Source: Bradyrhizobium elkanii USDA 76 (lineage in GTDB: Bacteria; Pseudomonadota; Alphaproteobacteria; Rhizobiales; Xanthobacteraceae). From it: 64,000 nt of DNA. The position numbers and the translations under genes were made by a program. The stretch's first letter is position 1; each line of letters starts with the position of its first letter. Location: contig NZ_CP066356.1 in assembly GCF_023278185.1 (NCBI RefSeq), positions 7,990,001 through 8,054,000 of the forward strand. Direction: 5' to 3'. The notes beneath the pieces are model-generated. The model saw only the letters and a list, made by a program, of their open reading frames with translations. It was not told the origin of the DNA and searched no databases. Shown one piece after another: positions 22,023 through 30,834 of this stretch.

Positions 22023-23060
22023 TCAGATCCAGCCCTGAAGCTCGCGCAGCACGAGCTGGCGAATCACGTCCATGCCGCCGTCGCTGTCGTTGAGGCAGGG
22101 GATCGCCGCGAACTGCTCGCCGCCATTGTGCCGGAAGATCTCGGCATTCTCCTGCGCGATCTCCTCCAGCGTCTCCAGGCAATCGGCGGAGAAGCCGGGC
22201 GTCACCACGGCAATGCGCCGCACGCCGTCCTTGGCCAGCTTCTCGACCGTCTTGTCGGTATAGGGCTGCAGCCACTCGGCCTTGCCGAAGCGCGACTGGA
22301 AGGTGAGGATCAGCCCGTTGGCATCGAGCCCGAGCCGCTTGCGCAGCGCATTGGTCGTGGCGATGCATTGCACCTGATACGGATCGCCCTTGTCGACATA
22401 TTCCTTCGGCATGCCGTGGAACGAGGCGACGATGATCTCGGGCTGGAATGGCAAGGTCGCAAGATGCGCATTGATCGAGACCGCGAGCGCCTCGATGTAG
22501 TCGGGATCGTCGTAGTACGGCGGCGTCACCCGCAGGATCGGCTGCGCGCGCATGCCGGCCAGCACGCGAAACGCCTCGTCGCAGACCGTCGCCGACGTCG
22601 CGGCGGAATATTGCGGATAGAGCGGCACCACCAGGAGCCGGCCGCAGCCCTGCGCCGCCAGCGCCTCGATGCGCTCCTTGATCGAAGGGTTGCCGTAGCG
22701 CATCGCCCAGTCGACCACGACGTGGTCGTGATCGGCGATCGCCTCCGCCAGCTTGTCGGCCTGCGAGCGCGTGATGGTCTTCAGCGGCGACTCGTTCTGC
22801 TCGGTGTTCCAGATCTTCAGATAGTCGCGCGCCTTGCGGGCCGGACGGACGCGCAGGATGATGCCGTTGAGGATCAGCTTCCAGAGCAGGCCCTGGTCCT
22901 CGATCACCCGCGGATCGGACAGGAATTCCTTGAGATAGACCCGCACGCCGGCGGCATCCGCCGTATCGGGCGTGCCGAGATTGACCAGCAGCACGCCGAC
23001 GCGTTCCGGCTTCAGCGCCGCGGCAGGCTTCGCGCTCTCGAAGGGGATCACTGTGCTCAT
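22023..23060 (-). CDS. hemH: ferrochelatase
   Basis: A 345-residue enzyme that inserts ferrous iron into protoporphyrin IX, the last step of protohaem synthesis. Seen are GVLLVNLGTPDTADAAGVRVYLKEFLSDPRVIE (N-terminal signature), LLVVPLYPQYSAATSATV, the catalytic-His motif ASFHGMPKEYVDKGDPY and the C-terminal TFQSRFGKAEWLQPYTDKTVEKLAKDGVRRIAVVTPGFSADCLETLEE. All conserved blocks are present and length is normal. It stands alone, divergent from a MAPEG gene; no Irr/ICE box was recognised upstream. Confidence 0.97.
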   Translation of the reverse strand: MSTVIPFESAKPAAALKPERVGVLLVNLGTPDTADAAGVRVYLKEFLSDPRVIEDQGLLWKLILNGIILRVRPARKARDYLKIWNTEQNESPLKTITRSQADKLAEAIADHDHVVVDWAMRYGNPSIKERIEALAAQGCGRLLVVPLYPQYSAATSATVCDEAFRVLAGMRAQPILRVTPPYYDDPDYIEALAVSINAHLATLPFQPEIIVASFHGMPKEYVDKGDPYQVQCIATTNALRKRLGLDANGLILTFQSRFGKAEWLQPYTDKTVEKLAKDGVRRIAVVTPGFSADCLETLEEIAQENAEIFRHNGGEQFAAIPCLNDSDGGMDVIRQLVLRELQGWI

Positions 23061-23186
23061 GATGGCCTTGCGCTTGCGTCCTTCGCTTGGGGTGCCTCGC
23101 TTGGGGTCTTGGGCTTCGCGCGTTGCTCCAACCTTGTCAAGCCGAGTGCGGGTTGGCTACGTTCCCGTGCGGAATAAGGGGGAACC

Positions 23187-23585
23187 ATGACGATCGCCGA
23201 ATGGTGCGTCTTCGGGACGCTGATGCTCTCGCTGCTGACGATCGTATCGGTGAAGTGGACCGGCTTCCGCAGCTTCGACAATGCCAGGCCGCGCGATCCC
23301 GACTTCTACGACGATCCGATCCGCTCGCGGGCGCTTGGCGCGCACCAGAACGGCATCGAGGCCTTCCCGTTCTTCGCCTTCGCCGTGCTGCTCGCCGAAT
23401 TCCGCGTCGGCCCGCTGCGGCTGATCGACGAGCTCGCGGTGCTGTTCCTGATCGTGCGGATCGCCTACGTCTTCACTTATATCGGCAACCGCCCGACGCT
23501 GCGCTCGATCCTCTGGAGCATCGGTTTCGCGATCAACATCGCGATCTTTCTGCTGCCGGCGATCCGGGGCTATCTGACGAGCTGA
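23187..23585 (+). CDS. MAPEG-family membrane protein
   Basis: A 132-residue protein of about four hydrophobic helices (EWCVFGTLMLSLLTIVSVKW, FPFFAFAVLLAEF, ELAVLFLIVRIAYVFTYI, SILWSIGFAINIAIFLLPAI). The connecting RALGAHQNGIEAFPFFAFAVLLAE and RIAYVFTYIGNRPTLRS are the MAPEG signatures. Family members are membrane glutathione transferases or related enzymes; the bacterial ones are mostly of unknown substrate. It has a good ribosome site (GGGGGAACC) and probably its own promoter in the 126 bases from hemH. Confidence 0.85.
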   Translation: MTIAEWCVFGTLMLSLLTIVSVKWTGFRSFDNARPRDPDFYDDPIRSRALGAHQNGIEAFPFFAFAVLLAEFRVGPLRLIDELAVLFLIVRIAYVFTYIGNRPTLRSILWSIGFAINIAIFLLPAIRGYLTS

Positions 23586-23620
23586 GCCCCGCAGCCTTGT
23601 TATCCGTTATCCTTGTTATC

Positions 23621-23725
23621 CGTCATCCTGAGGAGCCTGCGCTTGCGGGCGTCTCGAAGGATCGACGGCCCGGCTGGTGGCCGTCGACCCTTCGAGACGC
23701 GCTACGCGCTCCTCAGGGTGACGGA
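23621..23725. repeat. family C palindrome (copy 2), long form
   Basis: CCGTCATCCTGAGGAGCC at the left and GCTCCTCAGGGTGACGG at the right bound two internal CTCGAAGGATCGACGG / CCGTCGACCCTTCGAGA arms. It lies in the gap between convergent MAPEG and the nickel/cobalt exporter genes and could terminate both. Confidence 0.75.
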
Positions 23726-23752
23726 TACGGGACAGCGCCGGACTTAGGGACT

Positions 23753-24880
23753 TCAAAGGCACGTCGCCCGCTCGGCCGCGACGTAGCCGAACAGCAGGCC
23801 GAGCCCGAACAGCAGCACGAGGCCCGCGGCGGCGAATTCCAGGCCGCGCATGATGACCATGCCGCCGCCGTCGCGCGCCGCACTCAGCCGCTCCGCGACG
23901 CCGCGCGCCGACACCGCGACGAGCGCGATCGCCGCCACCGTGATGGCGGTGCCGAGCCCCATCACGAAGGTCGCGGCGATGCCGGCCCAGAACAGGCCCT
24001 GCGCCAGCGCGAACACCAGCACCAGGATCGCGCCCGAGCATGGCCGGATCCCGACCGTGAGGATCGCACCTAAGCCGCGCCGCCAGCCGCCAGGACCGGC
24101 GAGCTCGGCCGGCGTCGGGCCGTGCGAATGGCCGCAATGCTCGTCATGGACGTGTTGCGCGTCATGACCGTGCTCGGGGCCATGGTCATGATGATGCCCG
24201 TGATCGTCATGCGCGTGACGATGATGGTGATCATGGCCGTGGTCGTGGTGATCGTGATCATGATGGTCGTGATCGTGCTGATGCGCGCCGGCCATCGCCA
24301 GCGCCGGCCCCGGCGCCTGCAGCGCACGGAAGAAGCCGCCGCCCTTGACCCAGACCAGACGGGCGCCGAACGCCGCGATCAGCGCGTAGCTTGCGATCTC
24401 GACCGCCTTCTCCGCCCCGCACATGGTCTTCGCGGTCGCGTTGAGCAGCCAGGCACAGATGCCCACGATGAGAACGGCGACCACCGACTGCATCAGCGCC
24501 GAGGCGAACGACAGCACGATGCCGCGCCGCGCGGTCTCTCGGTTGGCGACCATGTAGGATGAGATCACCGCCTTGCCGTGGCCGGGGCCGGCGGCATGGA
24601 AAATCCCGTAGGCAAAGGAGATCACGAGCAGCGTCCAGACCGCCGAACCGTCGGATTTCGCGGCGCGGATGGTCTGGGAAATCTCGCGGTAAAACTCCGA
24701 CTGTTTGGCCAACAGCCAGCCGACCAGCCCGCCCTGCGGCTCTGCCGCACGCGGCGCACCGAACGGATTTTGCGCCAGCAGTGCATGAACGGCGCCGTCG
24801 AGCAGCGCAAATGCCGCCAGCACGGCAGCGGACACGGCGAGGCCGCGCGTCATGCGCGAGACGATCGGCGTCATGGGCAT
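23753..24880 (-). CDS. NicO/RcnA-type nickel/cobalt transporter with His-rich loop
   Basis: A 375-residue inner membrane protein. The motif GIFHAAGPGHGKAVISSYM (residues about 92-110) is the metal-pathway signature of the NicO superfamily, and HGKAV plus IRPCSGAILVL late in the chain are typical. Residues 200-253 form a loop with about 25 His and many Asp (HDHDHHDHDHHDHGHDHHHR), a metal buffer found in RcnA-like exporters. Its start overlaps the end of the DUF1007 gene by 10 bases (the two are in different frames), so the pair is translated together. Direction of transport (export or import) is not proven by sequence. Confidence 0.88.
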   Translation of the reverse strand: MPMTPIVSRMTRGLAVSAAVLAAFALLDGAVHALLAQNPFGAPRAAEPQGGLVGWLLAKQSEFYREISQTIRAAKSDGSAVWTLLVISFAYGIFHAAGPGHGKAVISSYMVANRETARRGIVLSFASALMQSVVAVLIVGICAWLLNATAKTMCGAEKAVEIASYALIAAFGARLVWVKGGGFFRALQAPGPALAMAGAHQHDHDHHDHDHHDHGHDHHHRHAHDDHGHHHDHGPEHGHDAQHVHDEHCGHSHGPTPAELAGPGGWRRGLGAILTVGIRPCSGAILVLVFALAQGLFWAGIAATFVMGLGTAITVAAIALVAVSARGVAERLSAARDGGGMVIMRGLEFAAAGLVLLFGLGLLFGYVAAERATCL

Positions 24881-25521
24881 TCCACCGAGACCTTGTTGGC
24901 GAACATCATGCCGAAATTGCCGTTGCCGCCGTCGAGAAAGTTCTGCTCGCCGAGCTTCTGCGCTGCGGCGGTGCCGTCACTGTTCGGCCGTTCGAACTGC
25001 ATCTTGCAGTCCGCCGCGGCGCCGACCAGCTTGACCGGCTCCTTCTCGGCATACTGGAAGTCGATGAAATAGGTCGGGTCGAACACTTCGAGCGAGAGCT
25101 GCCTCGCCTTGAACGGCGTCTTCAGCGGCAAAGTGAAGTGCAACGTCAGCGCCGAATCCTTGTATTCGAGGAAGTAGTCGACCGGTTCGGTGAACTTCTG
25201 CTTCTTGCCGTCGCCCTTGGCGAAGGTGAAGTAGGCGTATTCCTTCAGCGACTCGACATTGGTCTGCGCCAGCGGCGCCAGCTCCTCGCGGCTGTAGGCG
25301 CCCTTCACCTTGGTCTCGATGCCCTGCAGCGCATAGGTCGAGAACATGTCGTCAAAGGTCCAGGCGTGGCGGACCCCGGTGATGGTGCCGTCGGGCGCGT
25401 AGATCAATTCGCTCTTGGCGACGATCCAGACATGCGGATGGGCCTCGGCGGCCGCCGTACCGAGCACGACGGGCACCGCAAGCACGAGCCAGGCGATCAG
25501 GCGCTTCAACGACGGCCGCAC
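24871..25521 (-). CDS. DUF1007 periplasmic protein
   Basis: A 216-residue exported protein with a signal peptide (LIAWLVLAVPVVLGTAAAEA) followed by HPHVWIVAKSELIYAPDG, the conserved start of DUF1007. DUF1007 proteins accompany NicO/RcnA transporters and are thought to help deliver or sense the metal in the periplasm. Here the partner overlaps by 10 bases downstream, and the M3 peptidase gene ends two bases upstream of it, making a three-gene operon. No enzyme activity is known. Confidence 0.88.
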   Translation of the reverse strand: MRPSLKRLIAWLVLAVPVVLGTAAAEAHPHVWIVAKSELIYAPDGTITGVRHAWTFDDMFSTYALQGIETKVKGAYSREELAPLAQTNVESLKEYAYFTFAKGDGKKQKFTEPVDYFLEYKDSALTLHFTLPLKTPFKARQLSLEVFDPTYFIDFQYAEKEPVKLVGAAADCKMQFERPNSDGTAAAQKLGEQNFLDGGNGNFGMMFANKVSVECP

Positions 25522-25523
25522 CT

Positions 25524-27611
25524 TCAGGCCGCCTCAGGCGTCTCGAGCAGGCCGCGACGGCGCAAAAGCGCGTCCGGCTCGGGCTCGCGGCCGCGGAAGG
25601 CGACATAGGCCTCCTCCGGATCGCGCGAGCCGCCCGACGAATAGATGTCGTCATGCAGCCGCTTGGCGGTCGCCGGATCGAAGATGTCGCCGGCCTCCTC
25701 GAAGGCGCCGAAGGCGTCGGCGTCCATTACCTCCGACCACATGTAGCTGTAGTAGCCGGAGGCATAGTGGTCGCCGGAGAAGATATGGCCGAACTGGGTC
25801 GGCCGGTGCCGCAGCGAGATTTCGGCGGGCATGCCGATCTTCTCCAGCTCCTTCTGTTCGAAGGCGCGGACGTCCCAGCTCGCCGCCGCCGGCTGGGTGT
25901 GGAATTCGAGGTCGACCAGCGCCGAGGAGACGAACTCCACGGTGGCAAAGCCCTGGTTGAACTTGCGCGCGGCGAGGAAGCGCTTGAGCAGATCGTCCGG
26001 CAGCGCCTCCCCGGTCTGGTAGTGGCGGGCGAAGCGCTGCAGCACCTCGGGCCGCTCCTGCCAGTGCTCATAGAGCTGCGAAGGCAGCTCGACGAAGTCG
26101 GTGAACACGCTGGTTCCGGACAGCGACGGATAGGTCACGTTGGACAGCATGCCGTGCAGGCCATGGCCGAACTCGTGGAACAGGGTTCGCGCATCGTCGG
26201 GCGACAGCAGCGACGGCGCGCCGTCGGCGCCCTTGGCGAAGTTGCAGACATTGATGACCAGCGGCGCGACGTCGCCGTCGAGCTTCTGCTGGTCGCGCAG
26301 CGAGGTCATCCAGGCGCCGGAGCGCTTCGAGGGCCGCGCGAAGTAGTCGCCGTAGAACAGCGCCTTGTGCTGGCCGTCGCGGCCCTTGACCTCCCAGACC
26401 CGGACATCCGGATGCCAGACCGGGACGTCCTTGCGTTCCTCGAAGGTGACGCCGAACAGGCGGGTGGCGCAGTCGAACGCGGCCTCGATCATGTGGTCGA
26501 GCACCAGATAGGGCTTGATCGCGGAATCGTCGAAATTGGCGCGGCGCTGGCGCAGCTTCTCGGCGTAGTAGCGCCAGTCCCAGGACGCCAAAGTGAAATT
26601 GCCGCCCTCCTCCGCGATCAGCGCCTGCAGCGCGTCGCGGTCGGCGAGCGCCCGGGCCCGCGCCGGCTTCCAGACCCGCTCCAGCAGGCCGCGCACGGCC
26701 TCCGGCGTCTTGGCCATGGAATCCTCGAGGCGGTAGGCGGCGTAGGTCGGGAAGCCCAGGATCTTGGCGGTCTCCTCGCGCAGCCTGAGGATCTCCACGA
26801 TGGTCGCGTTGTTGTCGTTGGCGTTGCCATTGTCGCCGCGCGCCGTGAAGGCCTTGTAGACCTTCTCGCGCAGATCGCGCCGCGACGAGCTCTGCAGGAA
26901 CGGTTCGACCGAGGAGCGCGACAGCGTCACGATCGCCTTGCGGGGCATGCCGCGTTCTTCCGCCGTAGCCTTGGCAGCCGCCACAAATGTGTCGGAGAGG
27001 CCGGCGCGGTCGCCCTCGCCGAGCTCCATGAACCACTCCTGCTCGTCGCCGAGCAGATGGTGGCTGAACGAGGTGCCGAGATGGGCGAGGCGCTCGTTGA
27101 TCTCGGCCATGCGGGCCTTTGCCGCATCGTCGAGCCCGGCGCCGGAGCGGCGGAAGCGGGTGTAGGTGCGCTCCAGCAGCCGCATCTGCTCGCCGGTCAG
27201 GCCGAGCGAGGCGCGCTTCTCATGCAGCATGGCGATGCGGCCAAACAGCACAGCGTTCATCATGATCGGATTCCAGTGCCGCGCCATTCGGGGCGACACT
27301 TCCTTGTCGATCTCCAGGATCGCCGGGCTCGAATGCGCCGAGACGAGGTCGTAGAACACCGCCGCGACCTTCGACAGCAGTTTGCCGGAGCGCTCCAGCG
27401 CCGTGATGGTGTTGTCGAAGTCGGGCAGCGCCGGATCGTGGGTGATCGCAGCCACTTCCGCCGAATGGTCGGCGAAGGCCTGCTCGAAAGCGGGGAGGAA
27501 ATGCTCCGGCTTGATCTCGGCGAAGGGCGGCGTCTCGAGCGGCGTCCGCCATGCCTTCAGGAGGGGGTTGGCAAGGGCCTGAGCCTTGGCGTCTGCGCTG
27601 GTTCCTGACAT
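25524..27611 (-). CDS. M3-family zinc oligopeptidase (oligopeptidase A / Dcp type)
   Basis: A 695-residue soluble metallopeptidase. HEFGH at residues 479-483 with the following GLHGMLSNVTYPSLSGTSVFTDFVELPSQLYEHW is the complete M3 zinc site, two His from the motif and a later Glu as ligand. Length fits oligopeptidase A or peptidyl-dipeptidase Dcp, which degrade short peptides in the cytoplasm. No signal peptide, so signal-peptide and peptide recycling is a likely role. It is the first gene of a run with DUF1007 and the nickel/cobalt transporter; the functional tie is unclear. Confidence 0.93.
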   Translation of the reverse strand: MSGTSADAKAQALANPLLKAWRTPLETPPFAEIKPEHFLPAFEQAFADHSAEVAAITHDPALPDFDNTITALERSGKLLSKVAAVFYDLVSAHSSPAILEIDKEVSPRMARHWNPIMMNAVLFGRIAMLHEKRASLGLTGEQMRLLERTYTRFRRSGAGLDDAAKARMAEINERLAHLGTSFSHHLLGDEQEWFMELGEGDRAGLSDTFVAAAKATAEERGMPRKAIVTLSRSSVEPFLQSSSRRDLREKVYKAFTARGDNGNANDNNATIVEILRLREETAKILGFPTYAAYRLEDSMAKTPEAVRGLLERVWKPARARALADRDALQALIAEEGGNFTLASWDWRYYAEKLRQRRANFDDSAIKPYLVLDHMIEAAFDCATRLFGVTFEERKDVPVWHPDVRVWEVKGRDGQHKALFYGDYFARPSKRSGAWMTSLRDQQKLDGDVAPLVINVCNFAKGADGAPSLLSPDDARTLFHEFGHGLHGMLSNVTYPSLSGTSVFTDFVELPSQLYEHWQERPEVLQRFARHYQTGEALPDDLLKRFLAARKFNQGFATVEFVSSALVDLEFHTQPAAASWDVRAFEQKELEKIGMPAEISLRHRPTQFGHIFSGDHYASGYYSYMWSEVMDADAFGAFEEAGDIFDPATAKRLHDDIYSSGGSRDPEEAYVAFRGREPEPDALLRRRGLLETPEAA

Positions 27612-27741
27612 CGAATGTCCCGTTTTTCGCCTTGAAAATGCTGCCCAATCTATATCACGCGATACGGCATTTTTGGGCCTTTTGCGCTTGATAGATGGGC
27701 ACTTTTCGGAGAGATTGCGCCCCCTGAACAGGACCTATTCC

Positions 27742-28002
27742 ATGACCATGCAGCCCTCCACCTCAACCAACCGCACCATCGCCTGGCCGAGCGTCATCAC
27801 CGTGATCTCGGCGGCGATCCTGATCGGCGCGGAAGTGTTCGGCGCGGCGTTCGCCGGCGGCTGGGCGCTCGCGATCCTGCTCGGGCTCGACGACGTCGCC
27901 GCGCACATCCTGCAGGCGGTGCTGTTCGGCATCGGCGTACTGATCATGATCGCCTTCATCCGCGCAGCGCAGCGTGTCGAGCCGTTCACGCGTCGCGCGT
28001 GA
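27742..28002 (+). CDS. small membrane protein, unknown function
   Basis: An 86-residue protein with two hydrophobic helices (SVITVISAAILIGAEVFGAAFAGGWALAILLGL and HILQAVLFGIGVLIMIAFIRAA) and a short basic tail. ATG 27742 is chosen since a longer frame upstream from 27586 lies over the region of the M3 gene promoter. I recognise no named family. It is divergent from the peptidase and upstream of the ornithine decarboxylase leader by 240 bases. Confidence 0.7.
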   Translation: MTMQPSTSTNRTIAWPSVITVISAAILIGAEVFGAAFAGGWALAILLGLDDVAAHILQAVLFGIGVLIMIAFIRAAQRVEPFTRRA

Positions 28003-28673
28003 GCTTGAGCGATTCAAGAAAGCACTGCGGCACAGGGCTAAAACGCACACACGCTTCGTTAGTCATTCTTAACAGCCGTTCATCCTCAGCGCGTCCGACG
28101 CGTGCTGCGCGCGACATCGCAAGCACGCGTTAGGGAAATTTGTCGCTATCGCAAAAAAATTCTTGCGCCACGAAGTCAAAAGACTTATTTCGTGCCTTGC
28201 CCAATTTCGCACGTGCCTGTGGTCGTGTGTCAGTCGGTAGGTATCCGGACAAGAGGCCGGACAGCCGCCAAGGGGTGGAAGAACCGAGGGTCGCTTACGT
28301 CCATCAGGACACGAGGCGGCCAGCATCTCTCTCCAGGGATGCCGTTGAAGGTCTCACCACTCTTTGCAACCGTGACTGGCAGCCGGAGGCGAACCGGCGC
28401 ACCCCGCTCTCAACGGGGGACGCGACTTAAAGCAACGACGGATCGGGCTTTTTTGGTCTCTACCGGCGGTCCAACGCCGGCCCGGGCTACTGAAAAGGCT
28501 TGTCCTTCATTGCCAGGTGATCGGGCGGGAAACTCTCCCAACCAATCCACGGCAGCACAGTCTGGTTTGAGTCTCTTGGCCTCAACGCGCCTCCATCGCG
28601 CGATGTGGCCGAAGCGCTCTTACCCGACGTCACGTTGATGCGGATCCCGTCGCTGGGGCCGTTGGAGAGTGCC
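28003..28673. other. 671-base gap: promoter and leader of the ornithine decarboxylase gene
   Basis: Apart from the structured leader (28244-28480) the region has an A/T-rich patch (28160-28190, GCAAAAAAATTCTTGCG) that may hold the promoter. An open frame at 28140-28430 has no ribosome site of note and no known resemblance; I do not call it. A T6 run at 28449-28454 could be part of a termination switch. Confidence 0.5.
28244..28480 (+). ncRNA. structured leader RNA of ornithine decarboxylase (speF-motif candidate)
   Basis: Many stems fit: TCCGG/CCGGA (28244-28248 with 28257-28261); GCCGCC/GGCGGC (28264-28269 with 28315-28320) closing a GTCC-ATCA-GGAC hairpin (28299-28310); GCATCTC/GGGATGC (28323-28342); GCCGG/CCGGC (28382-28398); CCCCG/CGGGG (28402-28418); CCGGCG/CGCCGG (28463-28480). 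Rhizobial ornithine decarboxylase genes have a described conserved leader, the speF motif, and this position and density of structure fit it. I could not align it, so identity is inference. A ligand or leader-peptide control is possible. Confidence 0.55.
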
Positions 28674-29816
28674 ATGACTGAACGTATCCAGGAATTCCTG
28701 CGCAACCGCCGCCAGGATGGTCTCGACACCGAGCCGTGCCTCGTCGTCGACCTCGAAGTCGTGCGCGACAACTACCAGACCTTCGCGAAGGCGCTGCCGG
28801 ACAGCCGGGTGTTCTACGCGGTGAAGGCCAATCCTGCGCCCGAAGTGCTGTCGCTGCTCGCCTCGCTCGGCTCCTGCTTCGACACCGCGACCGTCGCGGA
28901 GATCGAGATGGCGCTGGCCGCCGGTGCGACGCCGGACCGCATCTCCTATGGCAACACGATCAAGAAGGAGCGCGACATCGCGCGTGCCTTCGCGCTCGGC
29001 ATTCGCCTGTTCGCGGTCGACTGCGCCGCCGAAGTCGAGAAGGTCGCTCGTGCCGCCCCCGGCGCCAAGGTGTTCTGCCGCATCCTCTATGACTGCGCCG
29101 GCGCCGAGTGGCCGCTGTCGCGCAAGTTCGGCTGCGACCCGGAGATGGCGGTCGAGGTGCTCGACCTCGCCAAGCGCCTGGGTCTGGAGCCGTGCGGCAT
29201 CTCGTTCCATGTCGGCTCGCAGCAGCGCAAGGTGAAGGCGTGGGACCGCGCGCTCGCGATGGCGTCGACCGTGTTCCGTGACTGCGCCGAGCGCGGGATC
29301 AACCTCACCATGGTCAACATGGGCGGCGGCTTCCCGACCAAGTACCTCAAGGACGTTCCGCCGGTCCTGCAATATGGCCGGTCGATTTTCCGCGCGCTGC
29401 GCAAGCATTTCGGCAACCAGATCCCGGAGACGATCATCGAGCCGGGCCGCGGCATGGTCGGCAATGCCGGAATCATCGAGACCGAAGTCGTTCTGATCTC
29501 GAAGAAGAGCGACGAGGACGAGGTGCGCTGGGTCTATCTCGACATCGGCAAGTTCGGCGGTCTCGCCGAGACGATGGACGAATCGATCCGCTACGCCATC
29601 CGCACGCCGCATGACGGGGCGGACATGACGCCGTGCGTGCTCGCGGGCCCGACCTGCGACAGCGCCGACGTGCTGTACGAGAAGCTGCCGTATCCGCTTC
29701 CGGTGACGCTCGAGATCGGCGACAAGCTGCTGATCGAAGGCACCGGCGCCTATACGTCGACCTACTCGTCGGTGGCGTTCAACGGCATTCCGCCGTTGAA
29801 GACCTACCACATCTGA
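28674..29816 (+). CDS. ornithine/lysine decarboxylase, eukaryotic-type (fold III) PLP enzyme
   Basis: A 380-residue cytoplasmic enzyme converting ornithine to putrescine (possibly lysine to cadaverine too). Lys51 in RVFYAVKANPAPEVL binds PLP; SFHVGSQ, MGGGFPTKY and EPGRGMVGNAG bind the phosphate; AGPTCDSADVLYE carries the catalytic Cys of the second active-site half. ATG 28674 has GGAGAG seven bases before it; a longer frame from 28605 has no such site. The structured leader, the polyamine genes that follow (RidA, homospermidine synthase) and the putrescine need of the latter support ornithine as substrate. Confidence 0.95.
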   Translation: MTERIQEFLRNRRQDGLDTEPCLVVDLEVVRDNYQTFAKALPDSRVFYAVKANPAPEVLSLLASLGSCFDTATVAEIEMALAAGATPDRISYGNTIKKERDIARAFALGIRLFAVDCAAEVEKVARAAPGAKVFCRILYDCAGAEWPLSRKFGCDPEMAVEVLDLAKRLGLEPCGISFHVGSQQRKVKAWDRALAMASTVFRDCAERGINLTMVNMGGGFPTKYLKDVPPVLQYGRSIFRALRKHFGNQIPETIIEPGRGMVGNAGIIETEVVLISKKSDEDEVRWVYLDIGKFGGLAETMDESIRYAIRTPHDGADMTPCVLAGPTCDSADVLYEKLPYPLPVTLEIGDKLLIEGTGAYTSTYSSVAFNGIPPLKTYHI

Positions 29817-29846
29817 CCCGCCTCCTTCTCGAGGCCCGATAAACCG

Positions 29847-29884
29847 GGAGCCGGCCCCGCCGGCTCCTCCCCGATCATTTTTGA
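29847..29884 (+). terminator. intrinsic terminator after the decarboxylase
   Basis: GGAGCCGG and CCGGCTCC form an 8-bp stem with a 5-base loop, followed by TCCCCGATCATTTTT. It lies 31 bases after the stop, so the GNAT gene probably has its own promoter. Confidence 0.5.
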
Positions 29885-29946
29885 TTTTCCTGAACGACGC
29901 TTGCCGCGGCGTACGACACGCCGTTGCAAGCGGGGACTGACGTGCC

Positions 29947-30564
29947 ATGACTGCAAGACGGAACACCCCCGTTGCCCTCATCCGAGATGCCGCCCCGTTC
30001 GCGATCCGTGCGGAGCGTGGCTCGGACGTCGTCGCACGCGAAGCGCTGCTGGATGCCTGCTTTGGCCCGAATCGCCATACGCGCACCTGCCAGCGCCTGC
30101 GCGACGGACGCGCGCCCGCCGAAGGCCTGAGCCTTGCGGCCGTGCGCCAGGACGGCCGGCTGGTTGGAACCGTGCGGTTGTGGCACGTCAGCGCGGGGGG
30201 CCGCAGCGCGCTGATGCTGGGGCCGCTGGCAGTCGACGACGACTGCCGCGGCCTCGGCGTCGGCGCCGCGCTGATGCAGCGTGCGCTGGCGGTCGCCAAG
30301 GCGCGCGGCCACGGCGCCCTGATCCTGCTTGGCGATGCGCCCTACTACGCCCGCTTCGGCTTCACCGCCGCCAAGACCGGCGAACTGTCGCTGCCGGGCA
30401 CGTTCGAGCGCGAGCGGCTGCTCGGCCTCGAGCTTGTCGCGGGCGCGCTGGACGGCGCTTGGGGCATGATCACGCCGACCGGCGCGCCGCTGCCCGAGGC
30501 CAAGGCATCGCGGACGCGATCCCGGACCCGGAAGGCACCGCTCGCCGTGCCGCACGCGGCGTAA
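29947..30564 (+). CDS. GNAT-family N-acetyltransferase
   Basis: A 205-residue acetyl-CoA-dependent acetyltransferase. The core includes RQDGRLVGTVRLWHVSAGGRSALMLGPLAVDDDCRGLGVGAALMQRALAVAKARGHGALILLGDAPYYARFGF, in which CRGLGVGAAL is the acetyl-CoA pyrophosphate loop (R/Q-x-x-G-x-G/A). It resembles YhbS-type GNATs. Position between the decarboxylase and RidA/homospermidine synthase suggests a polyamine or related amine as substrate, but this is inference; its C-terminal tail is Arg/Lys rich. Confidence 0.88.
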   Translation: MTARRNTPVALIRDAAPFAIRAERGSDVVAREALLDACFGPNRHTRTCQRLRDGRAPAEGLSLAAVRQDGRLVGTVRLWHVSAGGRSALMLGPLAVDDDCRGLGVGAALMQRALAVAKARGHGALILLGDAPYYARFGFTAAKTGELSLPGTFERERLLGLELVAGALDGAWGMITPTGAPLPEAKASRTRSRTRKAPLAVPHAA

Positions 30565-30575
30565 GGCGGGCCGTC

Positions 30576-30743
30576 ATGTCGGAGCACATTCCCATCACCG
30601 ATGGCGCGCGCCCGCGTTGGCGCGGCCTCGTCACCACGGTCATGCTGATCCTGATCTCGGTGATGATCGTCAGGGATATCCTGGTCCGGCGCTGGACCGG
30701 CACGCCGCCATCGCCGCCCGACGCCACGCTCCAGTCCCACTAA
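30576..30743 (+). CDS. tiny single-pass membrane protein
   Basis: A 55-residue protein, ATG 30576, 11 bases after the GNAT stop. One hydrophobic helix (LVTTVMLILISVMIVRDIL) is flanked by an acidic-to-basic N-terminus (MSEHIPITDGARPRWRG) and a Pro-rich tail, as in a signal anchor. The tight spacing suggests one transcript with the GNAT gene. No family is known to me. Confidence 0.55.
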   Translation: MSEHIPITDGARPRWRGLVTTVMLILISVMIVRDILVRRWTGTPPSPPDATLQSH

Positions 30744-30834
30744 CGCCGGCCGCGCCAGGCCTGAACCAAGGGGTTGCGCGGGCGGCAAAAATGCCCGTAA
30801 ACCCCGCGCAAAGCCATTTTCAGTCGAGGCCCAG

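Noticed and set aside
25653..27608. 651-codon plus-strand frame opposite the M3 peptidase
   Set aside because: Composition artefact of the GC bias; the HEFGH protein on the other strand is complete.
28140..28430. 96-codon frame in the ornithine decarboxylase leader
   Set aside because: No ribosome site or helix; the sequence is better explained by RNA stems. A short leader peptide is still possible but not supported.
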